The notes beneath the pieces were generated by a model that was not told where the DNA came from, made no database searches, and saw only the letters and a list, made by a program, of their open reading frames with translations. From positions 1-64,000 of the forward strand of contig JAREIK010004302.1 in assembly GCA_029783825.1 (NCBI GenBank): a stretch of DNA of 64,000 bases, written 5' to 3'. Source of the DNA: Sapria himalayana. Lineage: Eukaryota > Streptophyta > Magnoliopsida > Malpighiales > Rafflesiaceae. This document shows positions 47,200 through 61,489 of this stretch, one piece after another (position 1 is the first letter of the stretch; every line of letters starts with the position of its first letter). A program made the translations under genes and the position numbers.

Positions 47200-50100
47200 C
47201 GCATTATTATCATCCTCCAATATATCTTCTAATATTTCATCTGATTCCGATAGAAGTTCAAACTCATCTTTAGATAGAAATTGATCATCTTCAATTTTTA
47301 TTAGGCCATCATTTGAGTCACATAAATTTTTTGGTACTTCATCTACATGCACAGGCTCAATATTATTTATGTCATCTTCCTTGAATGTCGGTACAATATG
47401 TAAGTCTGCACTTCTTTATTGAGATGTTGGTTCTTCAAAATTTGATCGAGCTTTGATTTTGCAAATCACCCACCAATTACTGTTATCACAAGATAAACTT
47501 GGATATGTACAATAATATACTTGAGCAGCTTGAACTGCGATAATAAATGGCTCATATCAATTATATCTACATTTATGGTTCAAAACAACTAGCTTATAAT
47601 CTGAATGAATCTTAATGCCCACATTTCATGTAGGATCAAACCACTCACACTTTAATAATACAATCATATTATTTTGGAGTCAATGATACTCCAACTCAAT
47701 AACTTCTTTAAGTTGATCATAATAATCAATCTCATCTACATGATAACCAGAGCCTTTAATTCATACACCACTATTCATTGTTGTTTTAGAAGAACCAAGC
47801 CCGATTGTGTGAAATTCATATCCATTGACAAAATACTTAGGATAGGTTGTCACATATCTTAACGGGCCATTACATAGATTCCGAATGAAAATATTTGAAT
47901 CTCCATTTGAAGGATCAATTTCCTATAACATAAATTAAAAAAATGATATTAACAAATAAAGGATATTAATTAATTAAATAATTCAAAAATTTAAAACTTA
48001 ATAATTCTCACATAATTTTTGAACCAATTCGTAAATTTAGTTTCTAGCATATAATCGACATCATTGCTAGAAATTACTAGTTACCTATATTTTAACTACT
48101 CAACATAAATACTGCACAAATATAAAAAGAGAAAAAAAAGTATATTAAATTTTAATAATTCATTTAAAAGATAAAATTAAAATATGATTAAACCTACAAC
48201 CATTTTGGGTATACATACTCAATATATGGTGCAATCTCTTCACAATATAGTAAAACGTATCTCTGGGTTGTTTTGTACTCTTCATCTGTCATACATCTTT
48301 TCATTAGTCTTCCAAATGCTCTTCTAGGGTGCTTGAAGATGGATAGTTTGTCCACAGAATCATCTTTTACCATCACATGACCTTCATCATTCTGAGGTAT
48401 ATTTCTATTCTTTGTATTAACATGATCCTCAAAATAATAAGAACAAAATGATGATGTTTCTTCTATTAAATATGCATTGTAAAATGAACCTTCAACTTTT
48501 GCCTTGTTTCTAACATTCATTTTCAACTTACAAAGATACCTACAACCACAATATTAGGTTTCAATTATATTAAATTAGGATATTACTTTATGTATGAAAT
48601 AATAAAACACATCAAATTATATGTATTTACCTCTCAAAAGGATACATCCACCTGTATTGCACTGGCCCATACTATTCTTGCTTCATATGCCAAATGGGCC
48701 GGTAAATGCTCTATTGAGTCAAAAAAAACCCAGTGGGAATATCCATTAAAGCTTACAAATAATAAGGGGAGTGTAATTCTCCAGCCTCACCATGTCATCT
48801 AATTTGATTGTGGTTGCAGATAGCTATTTGAAAAATAAACTATGTTCTGTAAGGACCTTCCAAATATTTAGGGGAAGTAATTCATGGAATACAATTAGTA
48901 TTAATCTCTGTATAAATATATGACAGTCATGACTTTTTATTTCAAAGAACTTAAGATTACTCATATCTACGCATCTACTATATTTGACACATATCCATCA
49001 AGGAATTTCAATTTTTAACCCATTCACATAATATCTATATTGCCTTCTAATCAAGTGTGTAGAAAGCTTTAGAAACTTTTCCTATTGCCCGATTCAGTTT
49101 CAATTCAATACGCCGATAGTAATCATTCAGCTCATGTCTTGAATTTAAAGTATTTTTTGTTTTTCTGTCTACATTAAAGATAGTGTTGAAAACATTGAAA
49201 ACCACTTTTTTTCAATATACATTACATCTAAGTTATGATGAATTAAATTGGACTTCCAAAAGGGAAAATCCCAAAATATACTACGTTTCCTAAAAGCAAA
49301 TATTTTGCCTATTGGTCCATTACTTCTAGTAGCATCCTTTTCAGTTACCTACCTCAAACCGAAACTTTGAATCTCTATCATAATATCATCTCTTGAATGA
49401 ACTGCTGTGCAACAATCATAACAGTTTTATTTTTTCAAAATGGCATTTTATTTCTTCGAAATGGATGATTCGTAGGTAGAAACTTATGATGGTTATCAAA
49501 CCATGACTATTTACCACTAAATTTGAGGGTAAATGCATCAAAATTTGTCATGCAATATAGGCATGTGAATCATCCTATAGTACTCCAGCTAGACAATATT
49601 GAATAAGCAGGAAAGTCACATACCATCCACATAAGGGCCACCAGCATAATAAAATTTTTCTTTTTTGAGATATCATATGTATTCACACCAACATCCCACA
49701 AATGATTTAAATCTACAATAAGAGGCCGTAATAAACCATCCAGCATGTCTTTCAGATTTTTTGGCCCTAGAACCAAGATTGACAAAAACATATATTGCTC
49801 CTTGATACACAACCACGGAGGTAAGTTATAAGGTGTCACGATCACTGGTCATGTTGAATACTGTTGTCTAGATTGCCTAAATGGCTAAAATCTATCAGTG
49901 TAGAGATCTAATCTCATATTTTGACTTTCAGCTGGAAAATCTTAATGTATATGATTAAAATGCATCCAAGCAAGTGAATCTGATGGATGATGCATTACCC
50001 CTTCTTCCACCTCATGCTCAAAAAGCCACCTCATATCATTTGCTATAGCATTTGATGCATATAATCTGTGTAATCGAGGAATTTATAAAAAATAAAATAT

Positions 50101-50842
50101 TTTAAATGCAACTTTCAATTTTTGTCGCGTATGTACAACACGAGATACCTTCTTAAATTGAAGATGATCACAAACCTTACAGCTAATTAAATCACTATCA
50201 CCACCCCAATATAACATACATTCATTGAAACAACAATCAATTTTTTCCACTGGCATACCCATTCCTCGTAGAAACTTCTTAGTGTTGTAAAAGTTGTTTG
50301 TGATCATATTATTATCCAGAATAATCTTCTTCATCAGTTCTGTCACGTGATCAAATTATTTCTCAGACATATGCTTTTTTGACTTAATGCTCATAAGTAG
50401 TCACAAGTGACAATTGCGAATGTGTTTTACAACAAGGCCACAACTTTTTATCCGCAACATTAAGCATTTCATAAAATTTCTGAGCTTCAGGATTAGGTGG
50501 ATCATCCATGTAATTTATATTGAAGTCAGCATCGGCAGCTTCCGTGATAATTCTATGGTATGTGTTTGATTATTCTTCACAACAAGCAAATGATTCAGTA
50601 ACTCATTTTGGTCAATGTTCTGAGCCATTGTACTACCTCCATGATAAATCCAAACAAAATAATTTGGCACAAAGCCATATTTAGCCAAATGGTATCATAA
50701 AGTGTTTGCATCACTAAACGGGATATTCTGACACTTGCGATGATTATATGGACACTTAATTTTTTCTCCATCCACTCAAAAAATCTTTATTCAAATTTCT
50801 ATTCATAAACATACTCTACATCCACTAACGATCTAAACTCAT
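47200..50842 (-). pseudogene. CACTA Tnp2-type transposase pseudogene (copy C)
   Basis: The start context gggcaaaATG at 50,842 is shared with copy D. The TAD is broken early (stops near 50,825), but KCPYNHRKCQN near 50,755 keeps most of the Cys site. The Tnp2 core includes FYNTKKFLRGMGMPVEKID near 50,295-50,235, HLWDVGVNTYDIS near 49,710-49,670 and ALMWMVCDFPAYSIL near 49,640-49,595. DUF4218 is at 48,960-48,190 and reads AKVEGSFYNAYLIEE and YVLLYCEEIAPYIEYVYPKWL. DUF4216 is at 47,925-47,440, with YPKYFVNGYEFHTIG and LLKCEWFDPT. An acidic tail runs to about 47,200. Many stops are present. DUF4218 retains a 110-codon open exon (48,526-48,194). Confidence 0.88.
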
Positions 50843-51119
50843 TTTGCCCTGTTTTATTTACAAAAATAATGCTCAACCTTTATTTTGATTTAAACATTCT
50901 ATTACTTCAAAATATGCTAATAATTAAATAAAATTACTTATAGATTAATATTTAAAAATTAAATATTGTGAATATAAAGGCAATATGTTTGTAGAATCTA
51001 CATGAATAGATAAAGAAATTTTTAGCACGTTAAATATTAATAGAGATCATGGTAATACTAGATAAAGGGAGTAAAATATGATAATGCACAAGAAAGGAAA
51101 GCAAAAAAAAGACATTTAA

Positions 51120-51337
51120 AGTTTGAAGGAGGAGAGGTGGAGAGAGAGAGAGAGAGAAGGTTGAATGGGAGAGAGGGGCAGAGAAATGAAGAGATGGGGA
51201 GAGTGAGAGAGAGAGATAGAGAGAAAGGTGAGAGGGAAAGAAAGAGAGAGAGGAACAAAGAGAAAGAGGGAGTGAGAAATGGCGAAAGGGAGAGAGGGAG
51301 AGAGAGGAAGAGATAGAGAGGGAGAGAGAGGTAGATA

Positions 51338-51369
<32 letters not shown>

Positions 51370-51480
51370 ACAAGCAAGAAAGGAGAGCGAGAAAAAGAAT
51401 CACAAGAGAGAGAGTGTGACACAGAAAGAAAAAGAGGAAGAGAGTGACAGAAATAATTAGAGAGAGAGAGACACAGAAAA
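51120..51480. repeat. (GA)n-rich tract
   Basis: The plus strand is nearly all G and A, with long gagagaga runs around 51,342-51,368 and variants such as gggagagagg. It lies just upstream of copy C's transposase leader. Frames through it give Ser-Leu repeats on minus and are artefacts. Confidence 0.9.
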
Positions 51481-51499
51481 TGTAGTGTTAGAATGAGAA

Positions 51500-51740
51500 A
51501 TTACATAAAAGAAAAAAAAATTCTGCACAAACCTATCAAATATTACATCTTTTGTCATACATAAGTTCATATATGAGCCTGAGGCCCAAGGGATGAGATT
51601 ATGTAATAGTACAACCCTTATTTAAATTATACCATATTTTAGCCTGACCAACGGACACTCTCATTCTATGTGCTTACAAATTATTGATATTATATCTTTT
51701 TACATTTAATTTCAAGTTAATGCAACAAATTAGTATTATC
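51500..51740. other. Short unique spacer
   Basis: This stretch between the GA tract and the AT minisatellite holds no recognised feature. Confidence 0.4.
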
Positions 51741-53340
51741 CCATATATAATTATATGTTAGTATACATATAGTAAATGTAGTTATAAATAGTTACATATA
51801 GTTAAACATATAGTTATATGCATACTTGTTGTTATAAGTAGATATACATAAATGTATACAATGTTACAAACATAATATTTACATATATGTATACATAATT
51901 AAAAATAATGTATACAAAGTAGTTATAAAAAATTATATAGATTTACATATATGTATACATATATGTATACATAATTAAAAATAAAGTTATATTTGTATAT
52001 ATAGAGTTATTTATCGTTATACAAATATTTATATATAGTTATACACATATAGTTAAACATTATGTTGTATGTTTTTATACATATAATTATAAATATAATT
52101 ACATGTGGTTATACATATAGTTATAGGTATAGTTAATTTTATATTTATACATGTATGTATATATATATTTTTTCATATAATTTCATATATTTATACATAT
52201 AGTTATGTATAGGTATGGATATACTAAAATACATTTTGTATACTAATATATAAACATGTATATTAAATATATGTTTTTAATTATATATTTACTAAGTTAT
52301 AAACAAATATATAGATTTACATATATGTATACATATATGTATTGATAGTTAAAATTATAGTAATATTTAATTATATAAAGTTTTATTTAGTTTTACAAAT
52401 ATTTATATAGAGTTATTCACATAAAAGTAAACATTATGTAGTATGTTGTTATACATGTAATTATAAATATAGTTACATGTGGTTATACATATAGGTACAC
52501 ATATAGTTATACTTATATTTATACATGTAGGTATTAATATTTATTCATATAATTTTATATATTTTTACATATAGTTATGTATAGGTATAGATATAGTAAA
52601 ATACATTTTTACATACTAATATATACAAATGTATTTTACATATAAGTTGCAAATTATATATTTAAATATAGTTATGTATAGAGTTTGACAGTTATACATA
52701 TAATAAGATATAATTATTTATAGTTATATGTTATTATACATATAGTATATATAGCTATAAATATTTTTATATAGTTAAACATATAGTTATATATAGATAT
52801 ATTCATACAAATAGTTATAAATAAATATATAAAGTTATAAATAAATATATAATTTACATATATGTATTAATAGTTACAAATATAGTTATATTTAATTATA
52901 TAGTGTTACATAGTAATACATATATTTATATATAGTTAAACACATGTAGTTAAACATAATGCTGTATGTTATTATACATATAATTATAAATATAATTAAT
53001 AATGGTTATACATATAGTTACACATATAGTTATACTTATATTTATACATGTAGGTATATATATATTTTTATATAATTTTATATATGTATACATATATTTA
53101 TCTATAGGTATATATATGGTAAAATACATTTTTAAATATAGTAAATGCGGTCTAGTATATGGTAAAATACCTATTTTTATATAATTTTATATATGGAAAA
53201 TTAAATATTATATATGTTATTATATAAAAATGTATATTAAATATATGTTGTTAATTATATTTTTAAATATAGTTATGTATAATATTTTATAGTTATACAT
53301 ATAGTCACAAACAATTATTTATATTTATATGTTCTTATAC
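51740..53340. repeat. AT minisatellite (TATAGTTATA type) with higher-order units
   Basis: Basic words are tatagttatacata. A longer unit is repeated at about 51.95-52.30, 52.32-52.68 and 52.85-53.20 kb: tatatgtatt(a/g)atagtta, tatttaattatata, gttatacaaatatttata, gttaaacat, ttatacatataattataaatat, tttatacatgtaggta and taaaatacattt, in that order. It continues after the retrocopy at 54.12 kb. It is the reverse complement of the type at 1-860. Confidence 0.85.
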
Positions 53341-54117
<777 letters not shown>

Positions 54118-54118
<1 letters not shown>

Positions 54119-54173
54119 GTTATTATACCTATAGTATATATAATTAAAACAAAATTATATATAGTTAAACATA

Positions 54174-54239
<66 letters not shown>

Positions 54240-54700
54240 TACAAGTAGTTATAGGTAGTTATATATAAATATATACAAAGTTATAAATAAATATATAGAT
54301 TTAATTAAATGAATACATCTATGTATACATAGATACAAATATAGTTATATTTAATTATATAGAGTATTACATAGTTATACAAATATTTATATATAGTTAT
54401 ACACATATAGTTATAAATTTTCATGTAGTTAAAGATATTATTATATATACTTATACATATAGTAAAATACAAATATATATAGTTATATATTATTATACAT
54501 ATGGCATATTTTGTTAAAAATATAGTTATATAGAATTACCCATATAGTTATAAAATATTATATAGTTAAAAAAATAGTTATATATAGTTATTAATATCGT
54601 TATAAAAATAGTTTACATATTACAAATATAGTTAAATATAATAATGAAGAGTTTTATATTGTTATACAAATATTTATAAATAGTTACCATATATTATGAT
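54118..54700. repeat. AT minisatellite, continuation, with long (AT)n
   Basis: The same unit words as at 51.7-53.3 kb recur, at 54.30-54.42 and 54.64 kb. A pure (AT)n run lies at about 54,179-54,236. The reading frame at 54,050-54,268 is built from it and is not coding. Confidence 0.85.
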
Positions 54701-54704
54701 AACA

Positions 54705-55060
54705 ACACACTCTCAATTGCCCAATTAAATTACACCACTATAAAGAAAGAACTTGTATCAAAAATCTTTTCTTTTGGTAAGTTAAAATCATATTTAGTGG
54801 GAACTAAAGTCATAGTATATACTAATTATTCTATAATCAAATATCTCATAGAAAAGAAAGAAGTCTGGCCTAGATTGATTTGATGGATTTTACTATTACA
54901 ATAGTTTAACTAGAGATATTAGATAAGAAATGTACATATAATCAAAATTAAAAATAGCTTATCATGACTAGAAAAGAAGATAGCAGAGTATTTGAAGAAG
55001 ATATTAGATCGATTTTTTTAGTTGAACTAATTATAGCATTGAATGGAAATAAAATTCCAT
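54705..55060 (+). pseudogene. Ty3/gypsy retrotransposon RNase H remnant
   Basis: The plus frame reads [24 protein letters not shown] (given here in parts: NYTTIKKEL, then [20 protein letters not shown]), then [15 protein letters not shown], a TGA in place of Arg, and WILLLQ. This is the RNase H1 part of Ty3/gypsy polyproteins. The catalytic Asp of the usual VFTDH word is Asn here (VYTNYS). A later peptide near 55,025-55,060 reads ELIIALNGNKIPWYVV, likely the linker before integrase. No LTRs or other pol domains are seen. Confidence 0.82.
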
Positions 55061-56700
55061 GGTATGTAGTATTGAATGAACTTTATCATTGCATATAGTT
55101 CTTTGATCAAAATTTGAGGCTAAGTGTTATAGATGGGAGATTAGTAGTATCTTGCAATAATGTGACTTTTTCCTCCCGCTCTCACGAATTTGTGGAACAT
55201 GTTAATATTTATGTGCCCAATTAATTTTTTTCTCAAAATTAATGTTGATATTTACATATATATATATGCATTAATATATATGTTCATATACACTACCCTA
55301 CACACACACCCACACATTTATACATCCATATACATTACTATACATTATATATCATCATACACATTTTTGTACTTTTTTTATATATTCACACATGTATCTA
55401 CATTTTCAAAGTTGTGTGTATACACTTGTATGCATGCATATACTACTGTACACCTACACAAACACGCATATATACTTATATACGTAATGTATTTTTAAAT
55501 TTACACATGAAACTATTATATATATATATATATGTTTGTGTGTGTGTGTGTGTGTAAATATATTTAAAATAAAATATTATATATTGTACACAATTTATAA
55601 AATATGGTATATACTTTATATTTAAAACAAATATTTGTGTGTGTGTGTGTGTGCATGTGTGTGTGTGTGCGTGCGTGCGTGCGTGTGTGCGTGTAGCATA
55701 TTAATGCGTAAAATGAAATTATGAATTAAATATATGAGCTCTATTTTATTTAAATAGTTGTTTTTTTTTTATATTTATATTAAAATAACTATCATTATAC
55801 TCATATAAATAAATGAAGTTGGCATATTTGCAAATTATTTTGTTTTTATAATTATGTTTAAAAAGAAAATATAGTTCATAAATAGATAATATTGTTTTTA
55901 TTTTTCTATATAATTTTTTTTATTAAAATATTAATGTTTATGATAAATTTTTACCTATTATTTATTATTATTATTACACTTTTAGAAACTTTAAAATTCA
56001 AACAAATATAATGTAGTGCATATTAATGCATGCCTTTAATGTTTTGTAAAAAAATCAATTATTTTTTTAATTATGTTCAAACAAAATAGATTACCATATA
56101 AATACATGAGTAAATTTTTCTACAAGTAATTATTTTTTTTATATTCAAAATATATAAATAACCATATAAATATATGAATTTGTTTTTATAAATAATTATT
56201 TTTTATTTTGTTTTTCAAATTTAATACATTACACTGTTTTTTTTTGTAATTAATAGATACATTTCAAAAATTATTTATTTATAATAAATATAACATATTG
56301 CATATTATGAGGTGCAAATTTTATTTTGTAAATAAATTTTATTTTTAAAGTTTTATCTTTGTAAATTAAAACTATTTCACACATATATTTTAGAAATTTT
56401 TTATAATATTTATTACACAAACACATTGTTATTTGTTTTGAAATTTATAATATGAATTTTAACAAATGAACATTTAATTAGAAATCAATTTTAGTTAAAT
56501 GATGTTAAGTGAAACAAAAATAGAAACCCTAAACATATTAAATCATAATGATTTATACAAACATATAAAAATACAATAAAAATATATTTAAGGTTGAAAA
56601 AATTAATTTTAAGTTCCTAAAATAAATGGGAAAAAATGATAAAGATTTATACAATATCCAAATAAAACATGTATGAATGAGATGAATGATATGAATGGAT
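55060..56700. other. AT-rich spacer with (TG)n runs
   Basis: (TG)n tracts lie at about 55,533-55,553 and 55,634-55,695, the second with a GTGC variant patch. The rest is AT-rich without recognised coding or terminal sequences. The plus frame 55,190-55,498 follows a TATACA-type simple tract. Confidence 0.5.
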
Positions 56701-56945
56701 ATTAAGTTTCAGAAGCATGTAGTTATACATGTTGTATATATAGTTATATAAAGTTTTCATGTAATTATATATATTTAGACATATGGCTATGTATAGATAT
56801 TGATGTAGATAAATACATATATATATATATATATATATGGTAAAATGTTGATATACATATTGTTAAATACATTTATATATAGTTATATATATATATATAT
56901 ATAAGTATATTAAATATATATTAAATATATATAAGTATATATTTG
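56700..56945. repeat. Short AT minisatellite patch leading into a TATC array
   Basis: tatagttata words reappear with (AT)n cores near 56,816-56,838 and 56,886-56,903. The patch then passes into tctatctatttgact at 56,945. Confidence 0.7.
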
Positions 56946-57100
56946 TCTATCTATTTGACTATCTATTTTTCTATCTATTTGTATATCTATCTATCTAAAT
57001 AAATATGTCTATCTATCAATATTTCAATCTATCTATCTACTTGTCTACATGTTTATCAATTTATAGACAGATTGATAGACTTACCTATCTACTTGTTTAT
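56945..57100. repeat. Short (TATC)n array
   Basis: About 150 bases of TATC-type repeat, with a small inverted patch (tagacagattgatagac) near 57,065. It joins CACTA subterminal sequence at about 57,100 without a CACTACAAG terminus. Confidence 0.85.
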
Positions 57101-57365
57101 CAATTTCCCTAGCAAATAAAATCCATAATTTAGTGACAGATTTGGCGACGGATTTTTCCTAGTTAATCAAACCCTTAATTTAGTGATGGATATAGCGACA
57201 AAATTTCTCTAGCTAATACAATTTATAATTTAGCGATGGATTTAGTGATGGATTTTCTCTAGCTAATAAAATCTCTAAAATAGCGACAAATTTTCTCTAG
57301 CTAATAAAATCCATATTTTAGCTATGGATATCACGATAGAATTTCTCTAGCCAATTTTTAGTTAT
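57100..57365 (+). repeat. CACTA subterminal repeats without terminus (copy E)
   Basis: Six or so tandem units combine TTTCCCTAGC or TTTCTCTAGCTAATAAAATCC with TAATTTAG(C/T)GA(T/C)GGATT. The orientation is that of a left CACTA end, as at 42,970-43,410. The terminal 12 bases are absent and the repeat abuts TATC sequence directly. Confidence 0.75.
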
Positions 57366-57534
57366 TTAATTTTTTTTAATTTATTATTAGTTTTTATATT
57401 TTATTTAATTTTGTTTATTAAATGCATGTTAATGGTCTATAGATGTGCAATTTTACTTTTTTTTCATTTTGGCACTTTTTTTTCACTTTTTAAGTTTAAT
57501 AAGTGAAAAATATAACACTATCATTCTAAGTATA

Positions 57535-58580
57535 TTTTATCTATCTATCAATCTAGGAATGATAGATGAGCAATTTAAAAAGTGACAAAAATTAAGAAAA
57601 CACTATCTTTTATCTATCTATCAATCTAAGCATCTACATATATGTCAATCTATCTATCTCTCTATCTTTCAGTCTATCTATATGTCTATCATTCTATCTA
57701 TTTATGTCATTTTTGTTCATCACTATCTATCTATCTATCTATTTGTTTATCATTTCTTTTTGTTTATCATTCTGTCTATCATTTCTTTTTCTAAGCCTGA
57801 CAAATAAAAAAAATTTATATAACTATATAACTATCTATCTATCTATTTTTTTATCACTCTATCTATCTATCTATCTATTTCTATATTTGTCTATATATCT
57901 AAATTATTTGACTATTTATTCATCAATTTTTCCAATTATCTATCCATCTATTTATCTATTAATTTATCTATCTATGTATCTATCCATCAATTTATCCATC
58001 TACTTATTCATTTATCTTTCCATCTATCTATCTATCTACATATCAATTTATCCATCTTTTTATCCATCTATCAATCTATCTATTTATCCATATTTCTATC
58101 CGTCTATCTATCCATTTTACTATCTATCTATCTATCTATCTATATAACTATTTATTTATCTATCTATCTATCTTTCTATCTATCTACCTGTTATATATTT
58201 GTTTATATGCCTATCTAACTATCTATCTATCTATCTATTGATCTATCTATCAATATGTCTATCTATTCATCTATCTATATGTCAAACTATCTTTTTAGTA
58301 ACTATCTATATATCTATCTATCTTTCTGTCTATCTATCTATCAATCTCTCTATTTGTGTATCTATATATCTATCTATCTTTCTAACTATTTGTCTAACTA
58401 TGTGTCTATCTATCTATCTATCTATTTGTCTGTATATCTATCTATTTGTCTATCTATCTATTTATTTGTTTGTCTATCTTTCTATCTATTTATCTATCTA
58501 TTTGCCTATCTATTTGCCTATATATATATATCTATGTATCTATCTATTAAATTATCAATCTAATTATTTGTCTATATATA

Positions 58581-58628
<48 letters not shown>

Positions 58629-61074
58629 ATCTATCTATCATTCAATCTATCTGTCTATCTATCTATCAATTTCTCAATCAATCTATCTATCAATATTTCT
58701 ATCTATCTATTTATATCAATCAATCAATCTATATATCTATCTATTTATCTATATATCTATCTATATATCTATCTTTCTGTATATCAGTCTATCTTTCTAT
58801 CTATCTATCTATCTATCTATCTTTTTATCTATCTACCTATCTATATATCTATCTATCTATCTATGAATCTCTCTAACTCTCCATCTTTCTATCCCTCTAT
58901 ATTTTTATTTATTTATCCATCTATCTATAAGACTTTCTATCCATTAATTTATCCATTTAACTATTCGCAAATCTTTTCGTCTTTATATCCATCTATATTT
59001 CTATTGATTTTTCTATCTATCCATCTATCTATCAGTCTATCTATCTATTTATCAATATGTCTATCTATCAATCAATATATCCTTCTCTCTATCCATTTTT
59101 GTAAACATCTATATATCCATCTATCTATCATTCTATTTTTCCATTTATATATCCTTTTATCTATCTATCCATATATCTATTAGTCTATCTATCCAACAAT
59201 TTATCCATCTATCTTTCTTTTTATTTGTCCATCTATCTATCAAACTATATTTTTATATATCTTTCCATCTTTTTATTGGTCTTTCTATCCATATTTTTAT
59301 CCTTCTATATATTCATTTATCTTTCCATCTATCTATCTATCTTTATGACTTTTTAACTATGTTTCTATCTATCTATATATTTGTATGTCTATCTATTTAT
59401 TTACCTATCATTCTATATGTCTTTCTATCTATCTCTCTATCAGTCTATCTATATGATTATCTATATATGTATATCTATTAGTCTATCTCCCTATATTTCT
59501 ATCTATTTGGCTATCTTTCTGTCTGTCTATCTGACTATCTATCAGTGTGTATATCTATTTATATATTAATCATTATATCTATCTGTTTGTCTATATATAT
59601 ATATATATATATATATCTATCTATCTGTCTGTCTGTCTGTCTTTCTATATATCTATCTATATGTCTATCTTTCTGTCTATCTATTACTTTGTGCATCTGT
59701 CTATCTATTGGTATACCTATCTATCATTCTATCTATATATCTATCTATCGATGTATCTATCGATCCATCTATTGGATTGTCTATTTATCTATCTATCTAT
59801 TTTTTTGTCTATCTATCTGTCTATTTAACTAACTATCGATCTATCTATCTATATATCAATCTATCGATCAATATGTATGACTGTCTATCTGTTTATATAT
59901 TTATCTATTTATATATCATTATGTCTATCTGTCTATTTATCTAGCTATCTATATGTTTGCCTCTCTATTTGTGTATCTATCTATCTATCTATTTGTATGT
60001 CTACCAATTTATCTATCTGCCTATCAATTATATCTCTATCTATCTGTCTATCTATTTTTGTCTATCTATCTATGTGTCTATCCATCTATTTATATGTTTG
60101 TATATCTGTGTATATGTTTGTCAATCTGCCTGTCTAGCTATATATTTATCTGTCAATCTATGAATCTTTCAATCGAGCTATCTGCCTATCTTTTGGTCTA
60201 TCTGTTTGTCTATGTGTGTGTCTATGTGTCTATCTATCTATTTATCTATTTGTCTATCTATCAATTTGTCTATCGGTCGATCTATCTGTCTATCTATTTG
60301 TCTAACTATATGTATATCTATGTGCTCCTTTAAATTAAAATCATTCTATCTAACTATATATCTATCTATTTGTCTTTCAATCTATATATCATTCTATCTA
60401 TCTATTTATCTATATATCTATTTATCTATTTCTCTAACTATCTATCTATCTCTTTATCTATCTAGCTAAGTAACTATCTATGTATTTGTCTATTTGTCTA
60501 TCTATCTATCTATCTCACATTCTCTCTAATTATCTCTCTATCTATTTGTATATATAACTATATATCAATTTATATGTTTATCTATCTGTCTACCTATTTA
60601 TCTATCTATCTATCTATTTGTCTATTTAATTTTCAATATATCTATCTATCTACCAACTGATCTATATATCTGTCTATATATATATATATATATATATCTA
60701 TCTATCTTTATCCATCTCTCTAACCATATATCTATCCATCTATTTTTCCTTCTATTTATCTACTAATTTATCCAACCTTTTATCCATATATCTATCCGTC
60801 TATCTATCCATCTATCTATCAATTTCTTTATCCATATATATATATATATATTCATTTATCTATTTGTCTTTCTCACAATCTTTCTATTTGTCTTTCTATT
60901 TGTTTGTCTATTTGTCTTTATATCTATCTGATGATGTGTTTATCTATCTCTCTTTCTGTATATCTATCCATGTCTATATCTATCTATCTATGTCTATATA
61001 TATGTATATATGACTATCTTTCTGTCTCTCTATGAGTCTATCTATCTATCTAACTATCTATCTTTTTGTTTGTC

Positions 61075-61120
<46 letters not shown>

Positions 61121-61485
61121 AATCTGTCTGTCTATCTTTTTGTCTATCTGTTTATCTATTTATCTAATTATATGTTTGTTAATCTATTTATATATATGTT
61201 GTCTATATATCTTTCTATCCATCTATCTATATGTTTGTCTATCTGTCTATTTTTTTGTATGTCTATTTATCTATCTATATTTCTTTTTATCTATCTATCT
61301 TTCTATCTGTTTATCTTTATATCTATTTATATGTCTAGCTATTTGTCTGTCTATCTATCTAGCTTTCTGTCTCTCTATCTATCTAACTTCTTACTTACCT
61401 ATCTATCTATCTATATATCTTCTTACCTACTTATTTTTCCATCTATATATCTCTGTTTTTCTCTATCCATCTATTTGTATATCTT
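57535..61485. repeat. (TATC)n imperfect tetranucleotide array, about 4 kb
   Basis: TATC on plus with TGTC, TTTC, ATCC and AATC variants; ATCC (ccatctatc) is common at 57.9-59.3 kb, so sub-domains differ. Embedded tracts are (AT)n at about 58,578-58,630, 59,594-59,616 and 60,676-60,698, and (GT)n at 61,088-61,117. Frames of up to 225 codons through it are artefacts. Confidence 0.95.
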
Positions 61486-61489
61486 ACTA

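Larger units (their letters stand above)
42959..50990 (-). mobile_element. CACTA transposon copy C, one terminus present
   Basis: The 3' terminus is CACTACAAGAAAAATC at 42,959, preceded by the GATA array. Subterminal repeats fill 42,970-43,410. Genes run on minus: a Tnp2-type gene from 50,842 to about 47,200 and a second gene from 47,052 to about 45,130. The internal layout equals copy D in reverse. No CTTGTAGTG terminus is seen to the right of 50,842: the leader passes into GA-rich DNA at 51.1 kb and then the AT minisatellite. The 5' end is therefore missing, or very far away. Confidence 0.82.

Noticed and set aside
51030..51422. Ser/Leu-rich minus-strand frames of about 130 codons
   Set aside because: They are translations of the GA-rich tract.
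51470..51500. tgtagtg at about 51,480 as the missing right terminus of CACTA copy C
   Set aside because: The sequence is aaaatgtagtgtt and lacks the ttcttgtagtg context. No inverted subterminal repeats precede it.
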